Source of the DNA: Patulibacter sp. SYSU D01012
GTDB lineage: Bacteria; Actinomycetota; Thermoleophilia; Solirubrobacterales; Solirubrobacteraceae
Length of the DNA stretch: 64,000 bases
Assembly: GCF_017916475.1 (NCBI RefSeq)
Contig: NZ_JAFMTB010000004.1
Span: 124,001-188,000 of the forward strand
Reading direction: 5' to 3'
Each line of letters opens with the position of its first letter. Position 1 is the first letter of the stretch. The notes under the pieces were generated by a model, which was not told where the DNA came from, made no database searches, and was given only the letters and a program-made list of their open reading frames with translations. Positions 1-6,857 of the stretch are shown here, piece after piece. The position numbers were made by a program, and so were the translations under genes.

Positions 1-5
1 GGACC

Positions 6-35
6 CGAACGCCCGGCCGCCGCGCCGGGCGTTCG
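6..35. terminator. Perfect hairpin at window start
   Basis: A 12-base arm (6-17) pairs perfectly with 24-35 around a 6-base loop. It probably terminates a gene lying before the window. There is no T-run, as is usual in such GC-rich genomes. Confidence 0.5.
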
Positions 36-168
36 CCGTTCCGGGGCCGCACCGCGCGGGCGCGGCCGGTCGGGCCGGGCGGGCGCGCCGGGTCGGGTCG
101 GCCGGTCGGGGCCGGGCCGAACGCGGCGGACCCGGAGCCGCGGCGCGGACGGCTGCGACGATGGGGTC

Positions 169-591
169 ATGTGGCTGCAGCGCGACGTCGAGCTCCGTCC
201 CCGCCCGCGCGGGTTCCACCTCGTGACCGACGAGGTGCTGGACGCCGTGCCCGAGATCGCCGACGTGCGCGCCGGGCTGCTGCACGTCTTCTGCCGGCAC
301 ACCTCCGCCGGCCTGACCCTGAACGAGAACGCCTCGCCGGACGTGCGCCACGACCTGCGGACGTGGTTCGACGCGTCCGTCCCCGAGCAGTTCGCGTGGA
401 CGCACACGCTCGAGGGCGACGACGACATGCCCGCGCACGTGAAGACGTCGCTCGTCGGCCCCGACCTGACGATCCCGGTCGGCGACGGCCGCGTGCGCCT
501 GGGCACCTGGCAGGGCATCACGCTGTGCGAGTTCCGCGACCGCGGCGGCCCGCGGCGCCTGGTGCTGACGCTCTCGGGCGCCGAGGGCTGA
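169..591 (+). CDS. YjbQ/UPF0047 family protein
   Basis: A 140-residue single-domain protein, the usual length for the YjbQ family (secondary thiamine-phosphate synthase-like). Visible family marks are HTSAGLTLNEN at residues 44-54, DDMPAHVKTSL around 84-95, and GTWQGITLCEFRDRG near 112-126, which together form the conserved His/Glu pocket. YjbQ proteins can substitute weakly for thiamine-phosphate synthase; their physiological substrate is not settled, so no specific reaction is claimed. The ATG has no clear ribosome binding site, but a GACGAT hexamer ends 6 bases before it, matching the leaderless spacing seen in this window. The next gene has its own promoter, so this gene looks monocistronic. 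Confidence 0.9.
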   Translation: MWLQRDVELRPRPRGFHLVTDEVLDAVPEIADVRAGLLHVFCRHTSAGLTLNENASPDVRHDLRTWFDASVPEQFAWTHTLEGDDDMPAHVKTSLVGPDLTIPVGDGRVRLGTWQGITLCEFRDRGGPRRLVLTLSGAEG

Positions 592-725
592 GCCGCCCCG
601 CCGGCGCGGCGCGCCGCGCCGGTGGCGCCGGCCGCGGCCGCGGCCGGCCGTGCCGGCACGCGCGGGCCACCCGCAGCGGGGCGGCGCCGGCGCCCGAGGT
701 GGGGACGCCCGGGCCGCCCGCCGCG

Positions 726-731
726 TAGCAT
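726..731 (+). promoter_or_regulatory. -10 box of DUF6319 gene
   Basis: TAGCAT lies 10 bases before the ATG at 742. It overlaps the alternative ATG at 730, which argues for 742 as the start and for a leaderless or nearly leaderless transcript. Confidence 0.55.
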
Positions 732-741
732 GGGACGGCCC

Positions 742-1431
742 ATGGCTGCCGACGCTACGCCCGAGACCACCACCGCCACGGTCCTCCGCGCCACGGAGCG
801 TCAGGTGCGGCTGCAGCTCGACGGCGGCCGCGAGGTCACGAAGCGCGTGACCGTGCCCGCCGACGTGCGCGAGACGATCGAGGGCGCGAAGGTGCCCGTC
901 ACCGTCTCCGGCACCGGCGACCGCGCCAAGGTCGAGCTCGGCGACGACTGGCTCGACGTCGCCACCGGCAAGAAGAAGCCGGCCCGCCGGCGCCGCAGCG
1001 GCGCCAAGGCCGACGCCTCGGCGACGGCGAAGACCGACGCGCCCGCCGCGAAGACGGACGACGCGAAGGCCGCCGAGGCCCCGAAGCGCAAGCGCACGCG
1101 GGGCGGCGCGAAGCCGGCCGACGACGCGCCGGCCGAGGCCGCGAAGACCGACGAGGCGGCGGTCGCCGAGTCCACCGCCGAGGTGGCCGAGGTCGCCGAG
1201 ACGACCGAGGCCCCGAAGCGCTCCCGCAGCCGCTCCCGCGGCGGCAAGGGCCGCGGCAAGGCGAAGGCGACCGAGACGGCGGACGCGCCCGCCGAGCAGG
1301 CCGCCGAGGCGCCCGCCGCCGAGGCGACCCCGGCCGCGCCGGCCGCGCCCGAGGTCGTCGCGCTCGACCCGAAGGTCGTGCTCGAGCGCATCGACGCCGC
1401 GGTGCAGCTCGTCCGCGGCGCCCGCCGCTAG
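742..1431 (+). CDS. DUF6319 family protein with Lys/Ala-rich tail
   Basis: A 229-residue cytoplasmic protein. The first 70 residues form a small folded domain with beta character (ATVLRATERQVRLQLDGG and following). About 130 residues of low-complexity Lys/Arg/Ala/Glu sequence follow, with short basic clusters such as KKKPARRRRSG and PKRKRTRGG. A short C-terminal helix closes the protein (DPKVVLERIDAAVQLVRG). The layout recalls histone H1-like or AT-hook-type tails and matches my memory of DUF6319 proteins of actinobacteria; the function is unknown. The ATG at 742 is preferred over 622 or 730 because the -10 box sits at 726-731. Nucleic-acid binding is an inference from charge only. Confidence 0.75.
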   Translation: MAADATPETTTATVLRATERQVRLQLDGGREVTKRVTVPADVRETIEGAKVPVTVSGTGDRAKVELGDDWLDVATGKKKPARRRRSGAKADASATAKTDAPAAKTDDAKAAEAPKRKRTRGGAKPADDAPAEAAKTDEAAVAESTAEVAEVAETTEAPKRSRSRSRGGKGRGKAKATETADAPAEQAAEAPAAEATPAAPAAPEVVALDPKVVLERIDAAVQLVRGARR

Positions 1432-1458
1432 CCGCCGCCGCGGCGGCCCGGCCCGGCG

Positions 1459-2310
1459 TCAGCGCCGGGTCCGCGGCCGTCCCGCCTGCGCCCGGCCACG
1501 CATCCGGCGGACCAGGCGCAGCTCGTCGCGCACGTCCATCGGCGCGGCGTGCTCCCCCGTGTGGCGGGCCAGCGCGTCCTCGACGTGCTCGTCCGTCACC
1601 GGCTCCAGCCGGCGCACCGGCACCGGCGTCTCCACCAGCCGGCCGTCGCGCCGGCGCTGCACGCGCGTGACGCCCGCGCCGTCGCGACTGGCGACGGCCT
1701 CCTCCAGCCGCCCGTCCACGAACAGCAGGCCCGCGTAGTCGTCGGCGGTCCAGCCGTCGGGGAGCCGGCCCGCGCGCACCGCCTCGCGGTAGACGTCGCC
1801 GCGGTCGGGGTGCTGGCGCGCGTGCACGCTGAGCGAGCCCGCGATCAGGCCCAGCCCGTCGATCGGCTCGGGCCGGCCGGTCGACTTCGACACCCCGCCC
1901 TGCATCCAGCACATCGCGCCGGCGCTCAGCCCGGCCAGGACGGTGCCGCGCCGGTTGGCCTCGAGCAGCAGGTCCGCGACCCCGTGCGCCCGCCAGAGCG
2001 CGAGCAGGTTGCGCATCGACCCGCCGCCCGCGTAGACGATGTCCTGCCCCAGGATCAGGCGGTCGAGCGGCTCGCCGAGCTCCTCCAGGTGGAAGAGCGA
2101 CAGGATCCGCGGGCGGCACGGCCACGCGCCGAAGACGCGACCGAACCGCACGATCTGATCCTGCGGGTCGCCGCTGGCCGTCGGCAGGAAGAGGATCCGC
2201 GGGCGGGCGACCGGCGCGAGCGACAGGATGTACGCGTCCAGCTCCGGACGCCCCGGCTCCATCGTGAAGCCGCCGCCGCCCATGCAGAAGACGGGGCCGC
2301 CGGCGCTCAC
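1459..2310 (-). CDS. S51 family peptidase-like hydrolase (first of pair)
   Basis: A 283-residue protein of the peptidase E / cyanophycinase (S51) family, whose members cleave Asp-containing dipeptides or cyanophycin with a Ser-His pair. The nucleophile elbow GLSAG places Ser at residue 129, and a family-conserved His lies in SVHARQ (about 163). Other family marks are FLPTASGD (41-48) and the glycine-rich YAGGGSMRNLL strand. The start is GTG at 2310, which overlaps the TGA stop of the upstream paralogue (GTGA), so the two are translationally coupled. No signal peptide is seen. The last 50 residues are Arg-rich and unlike the family core. The substrate cannot be told from sequence. Confidence 0.85.
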   Translation of the reverse strand: MSAGGPVFCMGGGGFTMEPGRPELDAYILSLAPVARPRILFLPTASGDPQDQIVRFGRVFGAWPCRPRILSLFHLEELGEPLDRLILGQDIVYAGGGSMRNLLALWRAHGVADLLLEANRRGTVLAGLSAGAMCWMQGGVSKSTGRPEPIDGLGLIAGSLSVHARQHPDRGDVYREAVRAGRLPDGWTADDYAGLLFVDGRLEEAVASRDGAGVTRVQRRRDGRLVETPVPVRRLEPVTDEHVEDALARHTGEHAAPMDVRDELRLVRRMRGRAQAGRPRTRR

Positions 2311-3203
2311 GCCGCCACGGCCCGGTCGGCGCCGTGCCGCGGGGGCAGCCGGGCGCCGGTCGCCGGCCGTCGGCCGTCGTCGTCCGCGAACGGCACCACG
2401 TCGCCGCCGTCGCCGTCCTCGGCCGACGGCACGGCCGCCGCCTCGGCGGGCAGGGGCGGCGCCGCGCGGCCGGCGTCCGGCGCCCCCAGGTATCGCGCGT
2501 CCATCCGGCGCTCGTGGACCTGGCCGTGGGCCCCCAGCCGCACCTCGTACGCGGTGGCGCGCGGCTTCGAGGTCACGACCTCGTCCAGGCGGTCGCCGAC
2601 GAAGCTCAGGGCCGCCCCGTCGTCGACCCCGAAGCCGGCGCGCAGGCCCGTGGCGACCATCCCGCGGTACGCGCCGCGGCGCTCCGGCTCGCCGTCGTAG
2701 TGCACGCAGTTGGAGTAGGGCAGCAGGCCCAGCCCCTTGACCCGCTCGCTGGGGCCGTGGAAGGCGGTGACGGCGTCGGCGAACCAGCAGAGCGACCCGG
2801 CGGACAGCCCGCAGAGCACGACGCCCCGCTGCCACGCCCGGCGCAGCGTGCGGTCCAGGCCGTGGGCGCGCCACGCCCCCAGCAGGCTCTTGAGCGAGCC
2901 GCCGCCGACGTAGATGACGTCCTGGCTGAGCAGGTGGGCCTCCAGGTCGCCCTCCACCGAGCCGGCGCTCGTGTCGCGCCGGAAGAGCGAGACGTGCGAG
3001 GGTTCCGCGCGCCCCGAGCCGAACCGCCGGTAGAAGCGGACGACGTAGTGGTCGGCGTCGCCCGAGGCGGTCGGCAGGAAGCAGATCCGCGGACGGTCCG
3101 CGCCGGAGAGCTCCAGCACGTAGTCGTCCATCAACGGGTTCTTGGGCTCCATGGAGAACCCGCCTCCACCGAGGGCGACGATGCGCGAGGGTCGATCGGT
3201 CAC
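2307..3203 (-). CDS. S51 family peptidase-like hydrolase (second of pair)
   Basis: A 298-residue paralogue of the following gene, with the same N-terminal pattern (ALGGGGFSMEP), FLPTASGDADHYV, the GLSAG nucleophile elbow (Ser 134) and SNCVHYDGE with the likely catalytic His 168. The start is chosen as GTG 3203, because translating from the ATG at 3296 would read through a perfect 18-base-pair hairpin and give a non-family N-terminus. A GATGCT hexamer 6 bases before the GTG fits the leaderless pattern of the window. The pair presumably hydrolyses two related isoaspartyl or acidic dipeptide substrates. The C-terminal 30 residues are rich in acidic and Pro residues and look unstructured. Confidence 0.85.
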   Translation of the reverse strand: MTDRPSRIVALGGGGFSMEPKNPLMDDYVLELSGADRPRICFLPTASGDADHYVVRFYRRFGSGRAEPSHVSLFRRDTSAGSVEGDLEAHLLSQDVIYVGGGSLKSLLGAWRAHGLDRTLRRAWQRGVVLCGLSAGSLCWFADAVTAFHGPSERVKGLGLLPYSNCVHYDGEPERRGAYRGMVATGLRAGFGVDDGAALSFVGDRLDEVVTSKPRATAYEVRLGAHGQVHERRMDARYLGAPDAGRAAPPLPAEAAAVPSAEDGDGGDVVPFADDDGRRPATGARLPPRHGADRAVAA

Positions 3204-3266
3204 AGGCGGAGCATCGCCCCCCGCGGCGCCCGTCGGGGACTCCGGTTGTACGAGGTCCACGCCGGG

Positions 3267-3308
3267 GCGTTCGCCCGCGTGGACACCACCGTCCACGCGG
3301 GCGAACGC
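3267..3308. terminator. Perfect 18-bp inverted repeat, 6-base loop
   Basis: Arm 3267-3284 pairs perfectly with 3291-3308 around the loop ACCACC. It lies between the end of the marR gene and the start of the S51 operon, both on the minus strand, so it most likely terminates marR. No T-run follows on either strand. Confidence 0.6.
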
Positions 3309-3380
3309 GCGGGCCGCGGGTCTGTCCGCCGGGCGACGCGCGGCCGCACGCGGCGGCCGAAGGGCGCCGCGCGGACGGCC

Positions 3381-3878
3381 CTAGCGCCGGCGGCGCCGCG
3401 TCGCCGCCGAGCGGGGCGGCGTGGCGCGCATGTGGGCGCGCACGGGCTCGAGCAGCCCGGCCAGCGTCTCGGCGTCGGTCGGCGAGAGCGGCTCGAACAG
3501 CATCCGCAGGATGACCTCGGCGTGGCCGGGCAGCACCGCCCCCACCCGCTCGCGGCCGGCGTCCGTGATGGTCACCGTCACCCCGCGCTCGTCGTCGGGC
3601 GACGGCGCGCGCGTCACCAGGCCGGCCTTCTCGAGCAGGCCGGCCTGGTACGTCAGGCCGCTGCGGCTGTAGACGACGCCGTCGGCCAGGTCTGTCATCC
3701 GGGCGCTGCCCCCGGGCGACGCGTTCAGCCGCGCGAGCAGCTGGAACTGGACGTAGCTCAGGTCGCCGGCCTCGCGCAGCTGCTGGTCGACGGCGTGGCG
3801 GAGCAGGTCGACGACCTCGACCAGGGCGAGGTAGACGCCGAGCTGGGTCGCGTCGAGCCGCGGGGTCGAGTCGTCCAT
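3381..3878 (-). CDS. MarR family transcriptional regulator
   Basis: A 165-residue winged-helix regulator of normal MarR length. The wHTH core is at about residues 40-110: YVQFQLLARLNASPGG, then the recognition helix region RMTDLADGVVYSRSGLTYQ, then the wing with the family motif DDERG (VTRAPSPDDERGVTVTITDAG). The C-terminus is a basic tail of ten residues. The gene is divergent from an NADPH:quinone oxidoreductase gene. The 121-bp gap holds three copies of a TTCGAA-type palindrome, a typical autoregulatory arrangement in which an electrophile or phenolic ligand releases the repressor. The target is therefore inferred to be itself and the oxidoreductase. Confidence 0.9.
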   Translation of the reverse strand: MDDSTPRLDATQLGVYLALVEVVDLLRHAVDQQLREAGDLSYVQFQLLARLNASPGGSARMTDLADGVVYSRSGLTYQAGLLEKAGLVTRAPSPDDERGVTVTITDAGRERVGAVLPGHAEVILRMLFEPLSPTDAETLAGLLEPVRAHMRATPPRSAATRRRRR

Positions 3879-3894
3879 GCGGGGAAGTCTACGT

Positions 3895-3967
3895 GCTTCG
3901 AATTCGATCTACTTGCTTCGAATTCGAATCGCTGCTACGGTTGCCGCAGGCGCTTCGAACTCGAAGC
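3895..3967. promoter_or_regulatory. Triple MarR-type operator
   Basis: Three related palindromes fill the gap between marR and the oxidoreductase gene: 3895-3907 (GCTTCGAATTCGA), 3915-3928 (GCTTCGAATTCGAA) and 3952-3967 (GCTTCGA-AC-TCGAAGC). Their centres are 20 and 37 bp apart. The segment is clearly richer in A and T than its surroundings, and it straddles where both divergent promoters must lie. Confidence 0.7.
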
Positions 3968-3999
3968 AGTCTCCACCTCCACCGCAAGGCAGGCACCCC

Positions 4000-4938
4000 A
4001 TGAAGGCCCTCCGCTTCCACCAGTTCGGCGACGCCGACGTCCTCCGCCTCGACGACGTCGCGCTGCCCGTCCCCGGCCCCGGCCAGGTGCGCGTCCGCGT
4101 GGCCGGCGCCGCGTTCAACCCCGTCGACGACGGCATCCGCGGCGGCTGGCTGCGCGAGGTGTTCCCCGTCGCGCTCCCGCACACGCCGGGCATCGACGTG
4201 TCCGGCACCGTCGACGCGGTCGGCGCCGACGTGACGGGCCTCGCCGTCGGCGACGCCGTCGTCGGGTTCCTGCCGATGACCGCCGAGGGCGCGGCGGCCG
4301 AGCACGTCCTCGCGCCCGCCGAGGTCCTGGTCCCGGCGCCCACGAGCATCCCGCTGGCGGACGCCGCGGCGCTGCCGATGGTCGGCCTGACCGCCTGGCA
4401 GGCGCTGTTCGACGACGCCGGGCTGCGGGCCGGGCAGCGCGTCCTGGTCAACGGTGCCGGCGGGGCCGTCGGCGGCTACGCGGTGCAGCTGGCCAAGGAC
4501 GCGGGCGCGCACGTCGTCGCGACCGCCAGCCCGCGCAGCGCCGAGCGCGTCCGGGCGGCCGGGGCCGACGAGATCGTCGACCACACGGCGGGCGCCGTGA
4601 CGACGGCCGAGCCGGTCGACGTGCTGCTCAACCTGGCGCGGATCGCCCCCGAGGAGCTGGCGGCGCTCGCCGACCTGGTCCGCGACGGCGGCGTCGTCGT
4701 CAACACCGTCCCGACGGTCCCCACCCCGGCCGACGAGGCGCGCGGGGTGCGCGCGGTCGGCGTCTTCGTGCGCAGCGACGCCGCGCAGCTCTCCCGTCTG
4801 GTCGCCATGGTCGACCGCGGCGCGCTGCGGGTCGAGGTCGCCGAGCGCGTGCCGCTGGCCGAGCTGCCGGCGGTCCACGCCCGGGCGGCCGCCGGGACCC
4901 TGTCCGGCAAGGTCGTCGCGGTCCCCGCGGGCGCCTGA
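4000..4938 (+). CDS. NADPH:quinone oxidoreductase-like (zinc-free MDR)
   Basis: A 312-residue medium-chain reductase of the quinone oxidoreductase / zeta-crystallin type. It has an N-terminal GroES-like domain (MKALRFHQFGDADVL and GRVRVAGAAFNPVD-type segment), then a Rossmann domain with VLVNGAGGAVGGYAVQLAK around residues 148-166. It lacks the structural-zinc cysteines of alcohol dehydrogenases, so it should reduce quinones, enones or enoyl substrates with NADPH. The ATG at 4000 is preceded by a purine-rich AAGGCAGG. The upstream extension from 3877 would read through the operator region and is rejected. It is divergent from marR, a common reductase-regulator pairing for electrophile stress. 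Confidence 0.88.
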   Translation: MKALRFHQFGDADVLRLDDVALPVPGPGQVRVRVAGAAFNPVDDGIRGGWLREVFPVALPHTPGIDVSGTVDAVGADVTGLAVGDAVVGFLPMTAEGAAAEHVLAPAEVLVPAPTSIPLADAAALPMVGLTAWQALFDDAGLRAGQRVLVNGAGGAVGGYAVQLAKDAGAHVVATASPRSAERVRAAGADEIVDHTAGAVTTAEPVDVLLNLARIAPEELAALADLVRDGGVVVNTVPTVPTPADEARGVRAVGVFVRSDAAQLSRLVAMVDRGALRVEVAERVPLAELPAVHARAAAGTLSGKVVAVPAGA

Positions 4939-4952
4939 CGGGCCCGGACGAC

Positions 4953-4978
4953 GACGGGCGGCCCCAGGGCCGCCCGTC
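4953..4978. terminator. Bidirectional terminator hairpin
   Basis: A perfect 12-base inverted repeat with a minimal loop lies between convergent genes, the oxidoreductase on plus and potC on minus. It can serve both. Confidence 0.65.
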
Positions 4979-5003
4979 GGTGCGTCGTCGGTGCCGCGCG
5001 GAC

Positions 5004-5906
5004 CTAGCCCTCGTCGCCGCGGTCCCGCAGCGACAGGCGCTTCTGCACGATGACGTTGACCACCATGAGCGCCAGGACGAGCAGCAGCAGCATCGTCGAG
5101 AGCACGTTCACCTGCGGCGGGACGCCCTGGCGGGTGGCGCCGAAGATGAACAGCGGGAACGTCTGCGTCTGACCGGCGTTGAAGCTCGTGATGACGTAGT
5201 CGTCGATCGAGAGCGCGAACGCCAAGACCGCCGCCGCCGCGACGCCCGGGGCGATCATCGGCAGGGTGACGCGGAAGAACGTCGTCATCTCGTTGGCCCC
5301 CAGGTCGCGGGCGGCCTCCTCCACGTGCGGGTCCATGCCCTCCAGCCGCGCCTTCACGGTCACGACCACGTACGAGATCGAGAACATGATGTGCGCCAGC
5401 AGGATCGTGACGAACCCGGTGCCGATGCCGAGCACGAGGAACATCGCCAGGAGCGAGGCGCCCATGACGACCTCGGGCGAGGCCATCGGCAGGAACACGA
5501 AGAAGTCCGCCGGGCCGCGGCCGCGGAACTTGTAGCGGACGAGCGCGACGGCCAGGAGCGTGCCGAGCAGCGTCGCGAAGATCGTCGTCAGGACGGCGAT
5601 CTCGAGGGAGTTCTGGAGCGCCTTCGCCAGGTCCGGGTTCTGGAACGGGTGGGCCCAGTGCTTCAGCGTGAAGCCCTGCCACTCGAAGTTGAACCGTCCC
5701 TTGTTGTCGTTGAACGAGAAGACGATCATGAACGCGATCGGCAGCAGCAGGAACAGCAGCGCGAGCGCGGACCAGATGCCGAGCAGCGTGGTGCGGCCGC
5801 GGCCGGTGTCCCCGCGCGGCGAGCGCGGGGTGGCGGAGGGCTCGACGCCCGGGACGTGCGGCGTCACCGGGTCGGTCGGCTTGGTGGGGAGCGCTTCGGT
5901 GGACAT
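5004..5906 (-). CDS. potC: Spermidine/putrescine ABC transporter permease PotC
   Basis: A 300-residue inner-membrane permease. A 35-residue Pro/Thr-rich cytoplasmic N-terminus precedes six hydrophobic segments. The cytoplasmic coupling loop carries the EAA motif (EEAARDLGANEMTTFFRVTLPMIAPG), which docks on the PotA ATPase. It is the last gene of the potA-potD-potB-potC operon and starts 3 bases after the stop of a 26-codon minigene created by a duplicated potB tail. The N-terminal extension is longer than usual for PotC. Assignment to polyamines rests on operon partners and on the surrounding agmatine/putrescine genes. Confidence 0.92.
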   Translation of the reverse strand: MSTEALPTKPTDPVTPHVPGVEPSATPRSPRGDTGRGRTTLLGIWSALALLFLLLPIAFMIVFSFNDNKGRFNFEWQGFTLKHWAHPFQNPDLAKALQNSLEIAVLTTIFATLLGTLLAVALVRYKFRGRGPADFFVFLPMASPEVVMGASLLAMFLVLGIGTGFVTILLAHIMFSISYVVVTVKARLEGMDPHVEEAARDLGANEMTTFFRVTLPMIAPGVAAAAVLAFALSIDDYVITSFNAGQTQTFPLFIFGATRQGVPPQVNVLSTMLLLLVLALMVVNVIVQKRLSLRDRGDEG

Positions 5907-5909
5907 GCC

Positions 5910-5990
5910 CTACCCCGCCAGCTCCGTCAGGGTCTTGGGGTGGGTGGGCACGATGTCCTCCAGTGCTCGGTACGAAGACGGCACGCGCAT
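5910..5990 (-). CDS. 26-codon ORF ending in a copy of the PotB tail
   Basis: A small ORF between potB and potC. Its ATG overlaps the potB stop (ATGA) and its TAG stop lies 3 bases before the potC start. Its last codons repeat the end of PotB (KTLTELAG) because 25 bases at 5912-5936 exactly match 5992-6016, 80 bases away. It may be a translated coupling peptide or a by-product of a tandem duplication. No function is known. Confidence 0.4.
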   Translation of the reverse strand: MRVPSSYRALEDIVPTHPKTLTELAG

Positions 5991-6016
5991 CACCCCGCCA
6001 GCTCCGTCAGGGTCTT
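5912..6016. repeat. 25-bp direct repeat, 80-bp offset
   Basis: Bases 5912-5936 and 5992-6016 are identical. The second copy encodes the last codons of potB; the first encodes the last codons of the 26-codon ORF. Confidence 0.9.
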
Positions 6017-6853
6017 CGTGCCGAGCACGCGACCGTAGAGGGCGATGCCCAGCAGGATCACGCCCATGAGGATGAAGCTCAGCGCCGCCGCGGACGGGTA
6101 GTCCAGGACGTTGAGGAACTTCGACTGGATGACGTTGCCGATCATCGTCGTGTTCGACGACCCCAGGATCGACGAGTTGATGTAGTCGCCGCACGCCGGG
6201 ATGAAGACGAGCAGCGAGCCCGCGAAGATCCCCGGCACCGCGAGCGGCAGCGTCACCTTGCGGAACGCCGTCGCGCGGCTGCAGTACAGGTCGCTCGCGG
6301 CCTCGATCAGGCGGCGGTCGATGCGGTCCAGCGTCGCGTAGAGCGGCAGGACCATGAACGGCAGGAAGTTGTAGGCGATGCCGAAGACGACGGCCTTGCC
6401 GGTGGCGAGGAAGTGCCCGTCGCTGCCGACGATCCCGACGTCCTGCATGCGGGCGACCGCCCAGCCCTCGTCGTTGAGGATGAGCTGCCACGACGCGGTG
6501 CGCATGACCTGCGAGACGAAGAACGGCAGGATCACCAGCAGGAGCAGCAGCGACTTGAAGCGGCCCGCCTTGTAGGCGATGAAGTACGCGAGCGGGAAGG
6601 CGATGACCAGGTCGATGATCGTCGCCACGCCGGCGTAGCCGATCGAGCGCAGGAACTGCGTGTGGTAGTCGCGGATCGCGTCCCAGTACGTGTGGAACGA
6701 CCACGTCAGGTCGAAGCCGACCTCGGGGTCGCCCGACATGAGCGAGACGCTGATCTGGTTGAAGATCGGGATCGCGAAGAAGACGACGAGCCAGATCAGC
6801 CCCGGCAGGGCGAACCACCAGGGGGTGAGCTTGCGGCGCAGTGCGAGGGACAT
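5990..6853 (-). CDS. potB: Spermidine/putrescine ABC transporter permease PotB
   Basis: A 287-residue permease with six hydrophobic segments, starting MSLALRRKLTPWWFALPGLIWL. The EAA coupling loop reads LIEAASDLYCSRATAFRKVTLP. It pairs with PotC as the heterodimeric transmembrane channel of the polyamine importer. It starts 4 bases after the potD stop and ends in an ATGA overlap with a short ORF that repeats its own tail. Length and topology are normal for PotB. Confidence 0.93.
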   Translation of the reverse strand: MSLALRRKLTPWWFALPGLIWLVVFFAIPIFNQISVSLMSGDPEVGFDLTWSFHTYWDAIRDYHTQFLRSIGYAGVATIIDLVIAFPLAYFIAYKAGRFKSLLLLLVILPFFVSQVMRTASWQLILNDEGWAVARMQDVGIVGSDGHFLATGKAVVFGIAYNFLPFMVLPLYATLDRIDRRLIEAASDLYCSRATAFRKVTLPLAVPGIFAGSLLVFIPACGDYINSSILGSSNTTMIGNVIQSKFLNVLDYPSAAALSFILMGVILLGIALYGRVLGTKTLTELAG

Positions 6854-6857
6854 CGGA

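Noticed and set aside
2334-6038. A plus-strand open frame of more than 1,200 codons
   Set aside because: It is the antisense shadow of S51, marR and pot genes; composition is Arg/Ala/Pro-rich with no family motif.
5910-6818. Alternative long frame through potB
   Set aside because: Only its last 26 codons are plausible; the rest is the out-of-frame shadow of potB.
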